Assembly (NCBI RefSeq): GCF_032854445.1
Contig: NC_088305.1
Location: 16,727,717-16,791,716, forward strand
DNA: 64,000 bases
Source: Liolophura sinensis
Taxonomy: Eukaryota; Mollusca; Polyplacophora; Chitonida; Chitonidae
Direction: 5' to 3'
Shown here: positions 22,460 to 32,324 of the stretch, piece after piece
Numbering within the stretch: position 1 is the stretch's first letter
How the letters are laid out: every line of letters begins with the position of its first letter
Notes under the pieces: generated by a model
The model's input: only the letters and a program-made list of their open reading frames with translations
The model's database searches: none
Told to the model about the DNA's origin: nothing
Translations under genes and position numbers: made by a program

Positions 22460-23343
22460 AGGCGCATAATTCCCTCAACAGCTGTTAGGGTATAATTCGT
22501 GATCGGGATCAGGACCTTCATGGCCTCATGGAGGATGAAATTTGTGCCGAATTGAAGTCTCAAGAGTTAAGCGCTTTCCTACCAAGAAAGCTAGTAATGT
22601 TATAAGGCTAAATACATATTTGTTAACTTTTGAAAGCACCTCATTTCCGTCATCAATTTACATTGGTCCATACAGTGTCCGTGTTGAACTGTACATGCCC
22701 AATCCGACAAGGTGTTTCGTGTACCAAAAACGTGGCTATGGCAAGGGACAATACCGAAATAAATTGGTTTGCTTTAGATGCGGTAAGAAAGGTCATGTGG
22801 GTTTTGACCGCACCCACGCAATTAAGTGTTGCAACTGTGGTGGAGATCACATATCTACCTTGACTGACCGTGATTTATAAAAGAAAACCAAATTGTTATC
22901 TTTAAAATTAAAAAAAAATATTTCTTATCAAGAAGCTCGCAAATTAGTGCCAAATAAAATTTATGGCAGATTTGGTTAGCCAATGTGGTCAAGTGAGCTA
23001 AAACATCCGTTTGTACTCATACTTCTTCGACTTGGCCCATTGTAAACGACAAACCTAGTTATGCTTCTGTGCAACAATCTGCTAAACTTATGCGTAATTC
23101 TTCCTCAACCCAGACCACCTTAGTACAACCAATAAAATGGCATTTAAACGAACAATTACCGAAACCTTTTAAAAGAATGGGAGATTTTAATTCCCTTAAA
23201 CCCCTATGGGGCAGTATTAATATAAATAATAAGGGCAAGATAGTAGAAGATTTTTTTTTATCGACGGAGGCACTGTGTTATTTCAACAATGGTTCCAATA
23301 ACTATTTACATCCAGGTAATGGAGATTACTGTGTTATTGTATA
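22460..23343 (+). mobile_element. I-type LINE copy I2: gag fused to an endonuclease piece
   Basis: Gag-like ORF1 sequence starts near 22,470. The phrase YIGPYSVRVELYMPNPTRCF follows, then CCHC-type knuckles CFRCGKKGHVGFD and CCNCGGDH at 22,770-22,850. Several cysteines of the first knuckle are Tyr. The gag tail (SSTQTTLVQPIKWHLNEQ) then runs in the same frame into the endonuclease phrase LPKPFKRMGDFNSLKPLWG at 23,148-23,205, ending near LHPGNGDY. Comparison with copy I3 shows the intervening ~650 bp are missing, with ACAA shared at the junction. The catalytic GDFN block is present, but the rest of ORF2 is gone. Confidence 0.85.
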
Positions 23344-24125
23344 GGAAAGTAGACTTTCAGACATCCAGGATAGTATACTATAAAAGATAACACTATAAAA
23401 CTGTTCTACTGGACAATGTATATTATTTACTGATGTTGCGGCGACAACCTTTCCCCTCCAACAGAGTAATGTGTTAAGGTTTATATATTGGTTTTAGGGT
23501 CACTTTCCTGGCGGATATCTTGGCCCATCAAATCAGTGTTTTATTTTTTTTTAACACATGAATAATTTGGATAGATGATGGCAGTGCGTTGGTATACTAT
23601 TTACATATGTGCATGAGTCAATTACTAGAATTAATCCTTTTTGTGGTAACTTGTGTATAGCTTATTGTATAGGTTCAAATACTGCCATGTTTATTTAACA
23701 GAAAGGGGATAAATAGTAAGCTATTTACAGAGGTATACGTTATCTTTACATTAGAAATACATAGATCTACATTGCAGAATTACATTGAGTTGCCTATACA
23801 GAGAGAAAAGTTGCTTTTATTTATTGGTTAACAGTTTTGTTCTCTTGCTTTCTCCTCTGTGACGTGGAGTTCAGGAGTTTATACCGGACGCCGTCCAGGA
23901 AAAACCAGCGCACTGGAAACCTGTGCCTGTAACAGGTGCGACAAGTATAATTGAGGAGCAAGGATGTCGGGCCTCATCCACTTAGTTGAAGCAAGAGATA
24001 GTCCTATTGTTATGATGTCTTTCATGTTTCTGGTCTTCGTTTCCTTGGTGTTAATTTTCTTTGGTCCCAGGGGTCTTCTTATTGTATTTCCTGTCTTCTT
24101 CTTTTATAAATTTCCTTTTCAAACG
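23344..24125. other. unassigned sequence
   Basis: AT-rich sequence with no recognised repeat. A short plus-strand open frame at 23,964-24,173 is hydrophobic (FLVFVSLVLIFFGPRGLLIV) but overlaps the minus-strand SGNH-like fragment region and is probably chance. Confidence 0.25.
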
Positions 24126-24290
24126 TTAGCAGACAGCACGTTTCATGGACCGGTAGAACAGGTCCTGGCCTAGAGTGTTTAGGTGCACTCCGTCGTTGGT
24201 TAGAATTTGCTTTTGTGGTGGGATCAGTCCGCTATGTCTCCAGAAGGTAGCCAATTGGTTGTTTGTCAAATGATGATCAAGTGTGACCCT
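24126..24290 (-). pseudogene. SGNH-hydrolase-like C-terminal fragment
   Basis: The minus strand encodes about 54 codons: TLDHHLTNNQLATFWRHSG, LIPPQKQILT, NDGVHLNTLGQDLFYRSMKR, AVC, then stop. The DGVHL segment corresponds to the D-x-x-H catalytic block V of SGNH/GDSL hydrolases, followed by the usual helix with a conserved G and R. Such esterase-like domains occur in ORFs of some retroelements in marine invertebrates. Here only the C-terminal block remains, so no activity is expected. Length and motif make this plausible but not certain. Confidence 0.5.
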
Positions 24291-24480
24291 GCACATTTTT
24301 AGATCCGTCAGTATATATTTCTAGATGACCGTTGTAGTGTTTGTGAAAGTGTTCTAAGGCTTTAGCTTTGATATATACTGGGTTTTCCAGTTTTCAAATT
24401 TGGTCGTGGAGTGCAGTGTCTATTTGGGGGGTTGTTGTTGATATGTGTTTTCTTGTTGCTTTGGCAAGGCAAAAGTAAGG
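24270..24480 (-). pseudogene. RNase H start-like fragment of a LINE
   Basis: The minus strand reads KALEHFHKHYNGHLEIYTDG followed by SKNVQGHT and a stop near 24,272. The phrase IYTDGSK with a preceding hydrophobic strand is the first RNase H block of I-superfamily LINEs, holding the first catalytic Asp. It is in a different frame from the SGNH-like fragment that follows. The wording differs from the nine I-type copies in this window, so it comes from another element. Confidence 0.45.
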
Positions 24481-24734
24481 CTTTTGAGTATGGTGTGAAA
24501 CAAAAAGAATTCCTATATATACTGAAGTTACATACGAAAACAAAGTGAACAAACCAGTATGTACAAGTTCCATGGTGAACACAGTTCACGTTCATGGTTG
24601 AAGTATACAATGGGTCTATACAATTTAAAACAATGAGACAACAGGACCTGGTATAAAGTGACCGAATTTGAATATAATACAGTTTTACATGAGTGAACAA
24701 CTTTTACCATTTTGAGGTACATTCGCACAAGCTA

Positions 24735-25161
24735 ATTAACATTTTATCAACACTGTGTCCCAGGTGTGTGATAGGTTAAACCTGAGTAGCCCATTTCAGT
24801 TGAGAGTGGGATTTTTAACCTTTACGAAAATGGTTTCCTTAACCCCTCCCTCAAACCAATGGAACTCTTTGGAAAAAATATTTACGCTGTTCCCATTAAC
24901 ACTATGACCTGAATTACATATATGTTGGAACACAGCAGAATCATAGCCACTAGATGCTGGTTTTTGGTGTCGTTTAACACGGCTACTTAGTGGCTGCTGT
25001 GTTTCACCAATATATGAATAACTGCACGTGTTTTCACCACATTTTATTTCATACACCACACCACTTGTCTTGTCTTTGATGTGCTTGTCCTTTGGTCGAA
25101 CAAGAGATGTTCTCAGTTTCTGATATGGTTTTAAAAGTAATCTAACAAGGGATGAATACAA
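24735..25161 (-). pseudogene. Penelope-like element GIY-YIG endonuclease remnant
   Basis: A 121-codon minus-strand frame (24,796-25,161) reads RTSLVRPKDKHIKDKTSGVV, then YEIKCG, SYIGETQQPLSSRVKRH, AVFQHICNSGHSVN, and ends VKETIFVKVKNPTLN. YEIxCG...YIGET is the GIY-YIG core, RVKRH carries the catalytic Arg, and the Glu lies in VKETI. Penelope-like elements carry this nuclease at the C-terminus behind their RT and use it to cut the target. A stop after NPTLN interrupts a further family-like phrase NGLLRFNLSHTWDTVL down to about 24,735. The RT part is absent. Confidence 0.8.
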
Positions 25162-25284
25162 GGCCCTACAGGAATTACGGAAAGATGATTCCAGGATGGG
25201 TACATTAAAAAACTAAAAACTGAAACAACAATCTAAACATTTCTTAGCTTTAAAAAAACTAATATTCCTGTTTTTACATTCTCT

Positions 25285-26200
25285 CACAATTCCATGAACG
25301 GCTGTCAGGGATAAATACGTGACAAGGATCAAGATATCATTGACTTCTCCGAAGAGGAAATATGCTCAGAATTGAAATCACCCGGTGTTACCAGAGTGAA
25401 ACGCTTCACTACGAAGAAATCAGCAAACATCCTTAAACTAAATACATATCTTTTGACCTTCAATAGTAGATCTCTTCCGTCGTATATCTACATAGGCCCG
25501 TATAGGGTTAGTGTTGACATATATATTCCTAATCCGACACGATACGGCAGTGATGGTCATGATAGTTTCGACTGTCACATCAGTTAAGTGCTGCAGTTGC
25601 GGTGGAGATCACATGGCTTCTTTTAGGGACTGTCCACTTTTCGTTAAAGAAAAACAAATCATCAATATAAATGTCAAACAAAATATATCTTACAAGGAAG
25701 CTCGCAAATGATTTTCACCCTCTAACGCTTCTCCGCAGACTTCGTTTGCCAATGTGGTCAAGCGAGTGGAATCTGTTGCTACTCAAATTTCATTGACTTG
25801 CCCCATTTGAAACGACAAACCTAGTTCTACTTCTGTGCAGCTTTTGGTCCAATCTACGCTTAATTCTTGCTCAACCGAGACTACTTCAATACAACAAATA
25901 AAACCAGTAAATAGTAACGAACAAACTCACAAACCGGAAATCAATCCATCTAAAGATAAAAATGCCAAAAATAAGTCGAAAAATAACTTCAAAATAATAA
26001 TAATAAACCTAGTGGTCCACAGAGCACCCCCTCTAATGGCCACTAGTTATCCTGTTCAAACTTTTAATCAGTTTGGATTGTTGGAGGGCGTTGGTCTTTC
26101 GACATAGAATGAGGATGTGATAGAAACATCGCCCGCACCAGGGAGGTCTACTAGCCGATCCCAAGGAAGGGTCTTCCTCCGTCCAAACGTAAAGAGAATT
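25285..26200 (+). pseudogene. I3 ORF1 (gag-like)
   Basis: Reading blocks: HNSMNGCQG, IRDKDQDIIDFSEEEICSEL, TRVKRFTTKKSANILKLNTY, YIGPYRVSVDIYIPNPTR at 25,490-25,545. A deletion then removes the first knuckles. A CCSCGGDHMASFRDC knuckle at 25,590-25,635 is in another frame. It continues with FVKEKQIINI, ISYKEARK, a Ser/Thr-rich tail (STLNSCSTETTSIQQIKPVN) and a basic Pro/Ser/Arg-rich end near 26,130-26,200. This protein would coat element RNA. Two or more frame breaks and stops disable it. Confidence 0.8.
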
Positions 26201-26214
26201 GTTCTATACGTCTA

Positions 26215-27795
26215 CCTCCATAATGTCTACGTATGACAAAATTATACAATGGAATTGTCGAGGTCTTAAGGCAAATTGTCCTTTGTCCTTTGTCTTCAGG
26301 AAACTCTCACCTGAATATATCTGACAAAGACACAATAAGCCCTAATCATTATTAATTATGCAGTACTTATTCAAATGAAGAAGAGCGGGCGGCGGACGGC
26401 TCTTCTATCGTCGAAAATAACGATATCAATCACAGATCTGTTGCTCTTGATACAGGCTATGGCCGTTCGTGTTTCATTGTCTGAAACTATCACATTATGT
26501 TCGGTGTGTATTCCTCCGAACACTTGTTTGTCAGCTTCGGCCTTACAAAATTTAAAAAGGACAATTACCTAAACCGTTAATAATATTGGGAGATTTTGGT
26601 TCCCATAACACCCAGCGCGGAGCAATAACATAAATAATAGGGGAAAATACTGGCAGTTCTTATCTCAGGAGGAACTGTGTTATTTCAGTGTTGGTTCTAA
26701 TACCTATTTACACCCGGGTAATGGGGCTTATTCTGCTATCGATCTCACTAATCACTGATCCATCAGTTCTCCTTGATTTTTTTTTTGGAAAAGTGCATGA
26801 TGATCTTCGTGGTAGTGACCATTTTCCTATTATCCTAGAACATATCACTTCTAATGCTTCAGAACGTGGAGTTTGGTGGAAATTCGATGAAGCAGATTGG
26901 ATCGTATTTGAGATGTTCTGCAAGGCTGATACCACTCTAGAGACTATCAATGCAGCAGATGATCCTATATTAACATTTAATGGACTTGTTTTACGAGCTG
27001 CCGATAGAACTATACCTGAGACCTCGACAATCCGAAATTCAAAGGTAAAGCCTGGTATAAGAAGCGTCACAAAGCCATTAAGGACCGTAAAAAGACCGGG
27101 CGAAACTTTAATATTTGTCCTACTGATAATAACTTAAACCAGGTTCGTGCTTTTAGAGCAAGGGCTCGTCGAGTATCCAAGTCCAAGAGACGATCTTGTT
27201 GGCGGAACTTTGTTTCAGGCATTACGTCAAAAACACCTATGCGTAAGGTCTGGAACATGATTCGGAAAGTTTCCAAGAAATCTTCTTCTGAAAACTATAC
27301 TAAAGAATTCCAACATATTAAAAACCAGAAAGAGAAAATTAAATTGACCTTTTCTTCTAAAAAATTAGCAGATTATAATCGTCCTTTTAATATCGATGAA
27401 CTTAAAACTGCATATAAAAAGGCACACGATACTGCTTGTGGTCTTGATAACGTATATTATGAGTTTGCGCACCATTTACCGCCTGAACCACTGGAGTCTC
27501 TTGATAATGTTTGGATAACTGGTGGTTTTCCACCCTCATGGATGGAGGCGTGTATTATTCCTGTTCCCAAACCGGGTAAGGATCATCATTTTTATCTGAT
27601 TGTCAGTTTAAGTTTGGGTGAGGTTCACTGTTTTCGACTCGTATGGGCAGGAAATGGGTGTACCCCTGGGCATTATTCTATTCCCAACTGTTTACCCTAA
27701 AAATAAATAGCTTAGGAAAAACCTTAACATCGGGCACAGAGGGCTCATTTTATGTTGATGATTTCCTCATATGCTACCGAGGTAAAATATGAATA
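26215..27795 (+). pseudogene. I3 ORF2 fragment: endonuclease and partial RT
   Basis: ORF2 opens near 26,220 with MSTYDKIIQWNCRGLKAN, the typical apurinic-type endonuclease start with the Asn of the QWNC block. The GDF block is near 26,590 and SVLLDF near 26,770. The phrase PIILEHITS lies near 26,825, where LINE endonucleases usually have SDHFPI (here DHFPI is present). RT fingers begin near 27,330 with TFSSKKLADYNRPFNIDELK. IIPVPKPGKDHHF follows at 27,555-27,590, then a deletion, then GxPxGIILFPTLF-like sequence and motif C FYVDDFLICYRG at 27,745-27,785. Motif A is missing, and stops are frequent in the endonuclease. Confidence 0.82.
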
Positions 27796-28136
27796 ATATT
27801 AATATAATAGTCACATCCACCCTTCTTGGCACTCAGTGGCGGGTGGGGAACACGTAAGCCTGGCCTCCTAGCAAATTTCAACAGTCGTTGGCAATGAAAG
27901 GAGAGATGAAGTACCGCTAGATATTGAAACAGGAAACAATTATTTTTCTAGTTTCTTAGTAATATCTAATGAAAATGAAAATCAAGGTAAAATGAAAATA
28001 GATTTATCTGTAATGGAAAAAAACATTAGACAGCTATGCTGGAAGTTTAAAATAAGTCAAGAAAATGAAATCTGGTAACATTTTGTTGGAATGAACATAA
28101 ATTTACTGAAAATTCAAAAACCCATTCAAAAAAATA
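27796..28136 (+). other. segment between LINE copies, with an 83-codon near-open frame
   Basis: From about 27,888 one plus frame reads RDEVPLDIETGNNYFSSFLV, ISNENENQGKMKIDLSVMEK, NIRQLCWKFKISQENEIW, a stop, then HFVGMNINLLKIQKPIQKNM. The protein is Asn/Lys/Glu-rich. I suspect a piece of another LINE ORF, possibly of the Tx1 type, but cannot assign it. Confidence 0.3.
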
Positions 28137-29770
28137 TGGGCACTACACTATCACCTCCCTGTTTAGCATCAAAACAAAGAGTCTGACTAAAACTCTTACA
28201 TCTGGTACAGAGGGTTCTTTATTTGTTGATGATTTTTTGGGGAAAATAAATTTTTAGGGGTTTAATTTAATCGCAAGTTATCGTTTATTTCTCATATTAA
28301 CATGCTTAAAGCTAAATGTACAAAGGCTCGCGATATAATAAAAATCGTGTTTAGCATCGATTGGGGTGCTGACCGATCTGTTTTAATAAATCTATATCGC
28401 TCTCTGGTGAAGCCTAAATTGGACTATGGGTCCATCATTTACGGTTCCCCAAGGAAATCATATCTTAAAATGTTGGATCCGGTCCATCACCAAGGTTTTG
28501 AGATTCAGCCTTGGTGCTCAAGACCCTTCGTTTGGTCTTTGTATAAGGGACCATATTGTAGAAATGAACATCATGTTTGAGGATATAGCTCCGATGTCTT
28601 TCTGAAGTCTCCTCCCTGGCTTCTTCCACAACCTAAATTATTATCTTTGATCTACCTAAACATAATAAATTAAATACAAACCCTCTTATAATTTTTGCTA
28701 AAATTAAGGCTAATTATATGGATTATAAATTTATGTACACTGACGCGTAAAAGGATGAGGACAGTTTTGCGGCTGTCTTAGACAAGCAGGTCACTTCTCT
28801 TCGTCTTCCACCTTCATCTTCCATCTTTTCTGCAGAGGCCAGGGCTATACTCCTGGCATAAATCATATGTTTCTTGTGGGCGTGCCAAGAAGGCAATGAT
28901 TTGCACTGACTCTCCTGCTTTTGGCAATTGAGAATAATAAATTTAAAAAATCCATTAATTCTTGAAATAATAGCCATATATAGAAAACTGAAAAAAAGAG
29001 GTAAAGATATTATATTCTGTGGATACCAAGTCATAATCGTATCCATGGAAACACAGTCGTGGGCAGGGAAGCGAAAGTTGCCCTATATAAACCTGTATCT
29101 CGGGTTAAAATCACGTATACTGACATGAAGTCTAATATTCTTAAATATATTCGCCGCCTTTAGCAGAGTGAATAGATCTTCCAGGTCCATAATAAACTGC
29201 ATGCTATTTATCCTGTCATTAGCTACAATTGTTATATCGAATGCCTCGTAGAGACCAAGTATTCTTAACGAGGTGTCGTATTGGGCATTCTCGTCTAACA
29301 CAAAATTTCATACTAGATGGGAGCAGTGCTCCTGAGTGTGTTGGATGTGATGCACAATATGGCATCAAACACATCCTGGTTGACTGTGTAGGCTTTGCTC
29401 ATATTCAGCAAATATTCTACACAGTCAATTGAATATCTGAATTATTTGACAGCGTCCATGGTGACATTGTTATTAATTTCGTGAAATATGTTGGTTTGTA
29501 TCATAATATATAATTTTTACGTCTGTATGTGAATTGTTCTACACTATACTACTATATACATACGTACATTTCATAGACAGTGTTATTTTCGTGTTTTAAC
29601 TAAGGTTTGGTTCTTTTATCTGGCTTTAAACACGTTCGTCTACATAATGTTTTTCTTTTAATGGTCTCATTGTTTAGAAAATCACTATACTGATTCTTAG
29701 TTTGAGCATGTTCTCGTCACGAAATTGTTGAAAAATTGCCGATGTGGCGTAAGACCATACACATTCATTT
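28137..29770 (+). mobile_element. I-type LINE copy I4: RT C-terminal half, RNase H, 3' tail
   Basis: Starts at the RT motif B/C region (LFSIKTKSLTKTLTSGTEGS, then LFVDDFL near 28,215-28,240) and runs to a 3' tail near 29,770. Blocks include FLGV near 28,250, LYRSLVKPKLDYGSIIYGS at 28,390-28,450, a decayed RNase H with MYTDA where YTDGS is expected (28,733-28,745), and the C-terminal block LTRCRIGHSRLTQNFILDGS at 29,265-29,325 followed by CVGCDAQYGIKHILVDC. A deletion after VDDFL removes part of the thumb. The 3' end reads AAAATTGCCGATGTGGCGTA. Confidence 0.85.
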
Positions 29771-29792
29771 TCTTCTTCGCTGTTTTTTACCG

Positions 29793-30044
29793 GCCCGGAT
29801 AGCACAGTTGGTAGAGCGTCCTCTTCGGGATCGGTAGACCCAGGATCAATCCTTGATCGAGTCACAACCCGTATCAGTTCTAGGGCGGCTTACTTGCCTA
29901 CGGTAAGTCGTCTCAGTGAAGCAGCACTAGATAAAAGAGCGGTGGAAATCCGTCCTGCAACAAGGAGGCACATTACACGTACATGCACCGTAAGGATTCC
30001 TTCGTCGTCATATGACTGAAAAATTGTTGAGTACTCACTCACTC
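29793..30044 (+). mobile_element. SINE-2, full length, nested in LINE I5
   Basis: The tRNA-like head starts GGCCCGGATAGCACAGTTGG (A-box-like TAGCACAGTTGG at 29,800-29,811) with a B-box-like GGATCAATCC near 29,841-29,850. The body is GTCTCAGTGAAGCAGCACTA and AAGAGCGGTGGAAATCCG, and the tail is CATATGACTGAAAAATTGTT and CACT repeats. Flanks GCTGTTTTTTACCG (29,779-29,792) and GATGTTTTCTGCCG (30,045-30,058) match at 11 of 14 positions and both fit the same RNase H codons, so they are the target-site duplication. Confidence 0.9.
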
Positions 30045-30286
30045 GATGTTTTCTGCCGAGGCCACTGCTATGCTCCTGGGCGTGGCATATGTGTCTTCTG
30101 GGCGGCCCAGAAGGTAGTGATATACAGTACAGAATAGTTAATTTAAAAATCCACTAATTCTTGATATTCTAGCCTTGCATAGACAACTAATTAAAAGAGG
30201 CAAAATGTTATATACTGTTGGATACCAAGTCGTATTGGTGTTCATAGAAACATAGTCGTAGACATGGAAGCTATAGCTGCATTTAA

Positions 30287-30949
30287 CCCTCATCCAATCA
30301 ACATATTTCATGTCCTAATCCAACCAGCTGGGGTCCATTTGGACGCCACTGTGATATATGGTGATAGCACATCTTAGTAACACACATTAAACGTCATTTC
30401 ATTTTGGAGTGATTTTATTATTAGAGTTTGTATCGTAAAATTCCGTTACTCTAACTAACTGACACTGGGTCACAAACTGTACGCTGTGATTTGGGCATAC
30501 AGGTTTGTTGATTTGGGCATACAGGTTTGTTGACTTGGGCATACAGGTTTGTTGAACGGATCATGGCTCAGACGGACATTTTTGTCCACTTGACGAGAAC
30601 AGAGGAAATATCTCTTCCTCTTTGCAACGCCTCCCTCCCTTTGGATATCCTGTTGTGGAGCAACATCAACATCTAAAATTCTAATTTAGATGGTGGTTAT
30701 GGATTCAGGAAACACGCTATTCAACTGGGGTCCATTTGGACCCCGATCACAAGTTAAATACAGTACCTATGATGTCGGATTTGTTTTGTTTTTTTTTTGG
30801 AACTAATATATGCACCACGACATGGGCGTACAGACAGACAAACTCCTAGCACAAAATGATCAGTGAATGAATAATACAGCAGAGGCATATAAAATTCGTG
30901 TCCTGGGGTACAGTCGGACCCCAGTTGGTAGAATAAAATTTAATAAATC
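30287..30949. mobile_element. TTAA-flanked MITE-like insert
   Basis: A 655-bp insert splits I5 between GCATTTAA and TTTAATAAATC. Uninterrupted relatives (I8 at 62,330-62,345) read continuously here, so TTAA is duplicated at 30,287-30,290 and 30,946-30,949. Near its ends lie inverted sequences ACCAGCTGGGGTCCATTTGG (30,324-30,343) and, reversed, ACCAACTGGGGTCCGACTG (30,910-30,930). A third internal copy is CAACTGGGGTCCATTTGGAC at 30,723-30,742. TTAA duplication is the hallmark of piggyBac-type transposition. There is no transposase frame, so it would be non-autonomous. The first bases CCCTC fit, but the right terminus is not a clean mirror. Confidence 0.65.
30486..30551 (+). repeat. three direct copies of a 22-bp unit
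   Basis: TGATTTGGGCATACAGGTTT plus GT occurs three times in tandem with one substitution (TGACTTGGG in the third). It lies inside the TTAA-flanked insert. Confidence 0.9.
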
Positions 30950-31460
30950 AACACCTAAAATTAAGATCCCTAATACTGACTATAGATCAAATAATCTCAG
31001 GTATGGTCGTCGCCTTTGGCAGGGTGAATGGGATTTAGAGGTGCATGATAAACTGCACGCTATTCACTATGTCATTGGCTATAATTCTTATACGCGTGGT
31101 ATGTCTCGCAGAGACCAGGTTGTTTTAACGAGGTTCCTTACAAGTTATTATAGTTAGACACGCAATTTTATTCTTGATGAGAGCAGTGCACTCAGTGTGT
31201 TGGATGTGATGCTCAGTACCGCATCAAACGTATCCTTGTTGACTGTGTAGACTTCGCTATATTGTGGTTTTCGAATTTTAACTAAGGTTTGGTTCTTTTA
31301 TAAAGTGGTTTTTAACATGTTCGTCTAGTTTGGTTTTATGTTAAGTGTTCTCTGTTCTATCGAAAACCATTCACCGGCTCCTGTTTTGAACTTGTTCTCG
31401 CCACGATATGGCTACAAAATTGCCGATGTGGCATTAAGCCATATTCACTCATTCTATCTT

Positions 31461-32324
31461 GTATAGTTTTGCTACTATTGAGCATTATTAGCAAAAACAG
31501 CCAAATTTGCATGTATTTGCCGACCTGCCGACAGAACACCACCGGTACTTAACAAAAGAATCTTACATAGAATGAAAGTTCCATCTTTGCTCCACATAAG
31601 CTTTTTTTTAAATTGACGTGGCGTTAACAGTTTTGTCGCTATAACGGCTACATTTTTTGTTAGTGGGTTTGAAAAAAAAAGAACGTTTTTCTTGGGAGGC
31701 GTTTCACCGAATAATCCGGAAGTTTAAAAACTGATATCGTATAAAAACGGATCAAAAAAACTAATTTACTTTAAAGCCACGTGACTATTAACAATCGAAA
31801 CTTAACATCAAAAACATACAGCCTGGTGTAGTTTGAGCTGCTGGCTACAACTCCGCTGAAATGACTACATTTGTGCTCTGTGCGCCAAAATATTTTTGAG
31901 CTATGTTAATAAACACAAGGGTTTTTGTGCTGCGCCTTTTCAAATTATTCGTAAGTTCCGTATGCTTTATATATGCACAGTGTGTTACATGTACAGAGCT
32001 GTTGCATTCACTATTAATGTTGAGTGCACAGTTCTATGCTGCTTCTTAATGGTCATACGAAGACTGTACTATTAATATGAAATATTCGTGCGGGTGGGCA
32101 TTAAGTATATGATACACACCACAAGAAATTCATGCGGTTAAACATGACCTGCATCATGTCAAGAGGGTCAACAAAATGTTCTCGGACCTGCATTGCCCAC
32201 ATTACTGTCCACAAGTCTTGGACAATCAATGTTGCACGTTTTGTGACTGTGATATAACATGCCTCGATTATGCAATACGGACAGATCGATTGCAATTGGC
32301 CTTTTGCAGGCTAACACCCCTGTA
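31461..32324. other. unassigned sequence
   Basis: No recognised element or exon. Minus-strand open frames at 32,101-32,543 overlap the 5' part of the adjacent Tc1-like element and are likely shadows of it. Confidence 0.3.

Larger units (their letters stand above)
25200..27795 (+). mobile_element. I-type LINE copy I3: gag, endonuclease, part of RT
   Basis: Plus-strand copy beginning inside gag near 25,200 (5'-truncated) and ending inside RT just after motif C near 27,790. It shows the normal order gag, ORF2 start, endonuclease, RT fingers. It then lacks a stretch between the block IIPVPKPGKD and the motif B region, which removes RT motif A. The right end meets a 340-bp segment of other origin, after which copy I4 restarts at the same RT motif B region. 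It is the best reference here for the gag to ORF2 transition. Confidence 0.85.
29771..31460 (+). mobile_element. I-type LINE copy I5: RNase H to 3' tail, carrying two nested inserts
   Basis: Begins directly after the tail of I4, inside RNase H (SSLFS before the SINE, MFSAEATAMLLGVAYVS after it at 30,048-30,100). It continues NPLILDILALHRQLIKRGK at 30,145-30,205, then is split by a TTAA-flanked insert (30,291-30,945). It resumes FNKSTPKIKIPNTDYRSNNL at 30,948 and RRLWQGEWDLEVHDKLHAIH at 31,008-31,068, ending in the tail near 31,455 (CACGATATGGCTACAAAATT). Stops are common, including in the C-terminal LTR block. Confidence 0.85.

Noticed and set aside
22089-22469. 126-codon plus-strand gene
   Set aside because: Another frame and the opposite strand are open over the same bases, there is no motif, and the end runs into LINE I2.
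24796-25161. Stand-alone GIY-YIG repair nuclease (SLX1-like)
   Set aside because: The linker before the GIY-YIG core and the NPTLN..LRFNLS ending match Penelope-like elements, and no RING-type domain follows.
29793-29865. tRNA gene
   Set aside because: A-box and B-box-like sequences are present, but the sequence continues into the SINE-2 body and tail found at other sites and is flanked by a target-site duplication.
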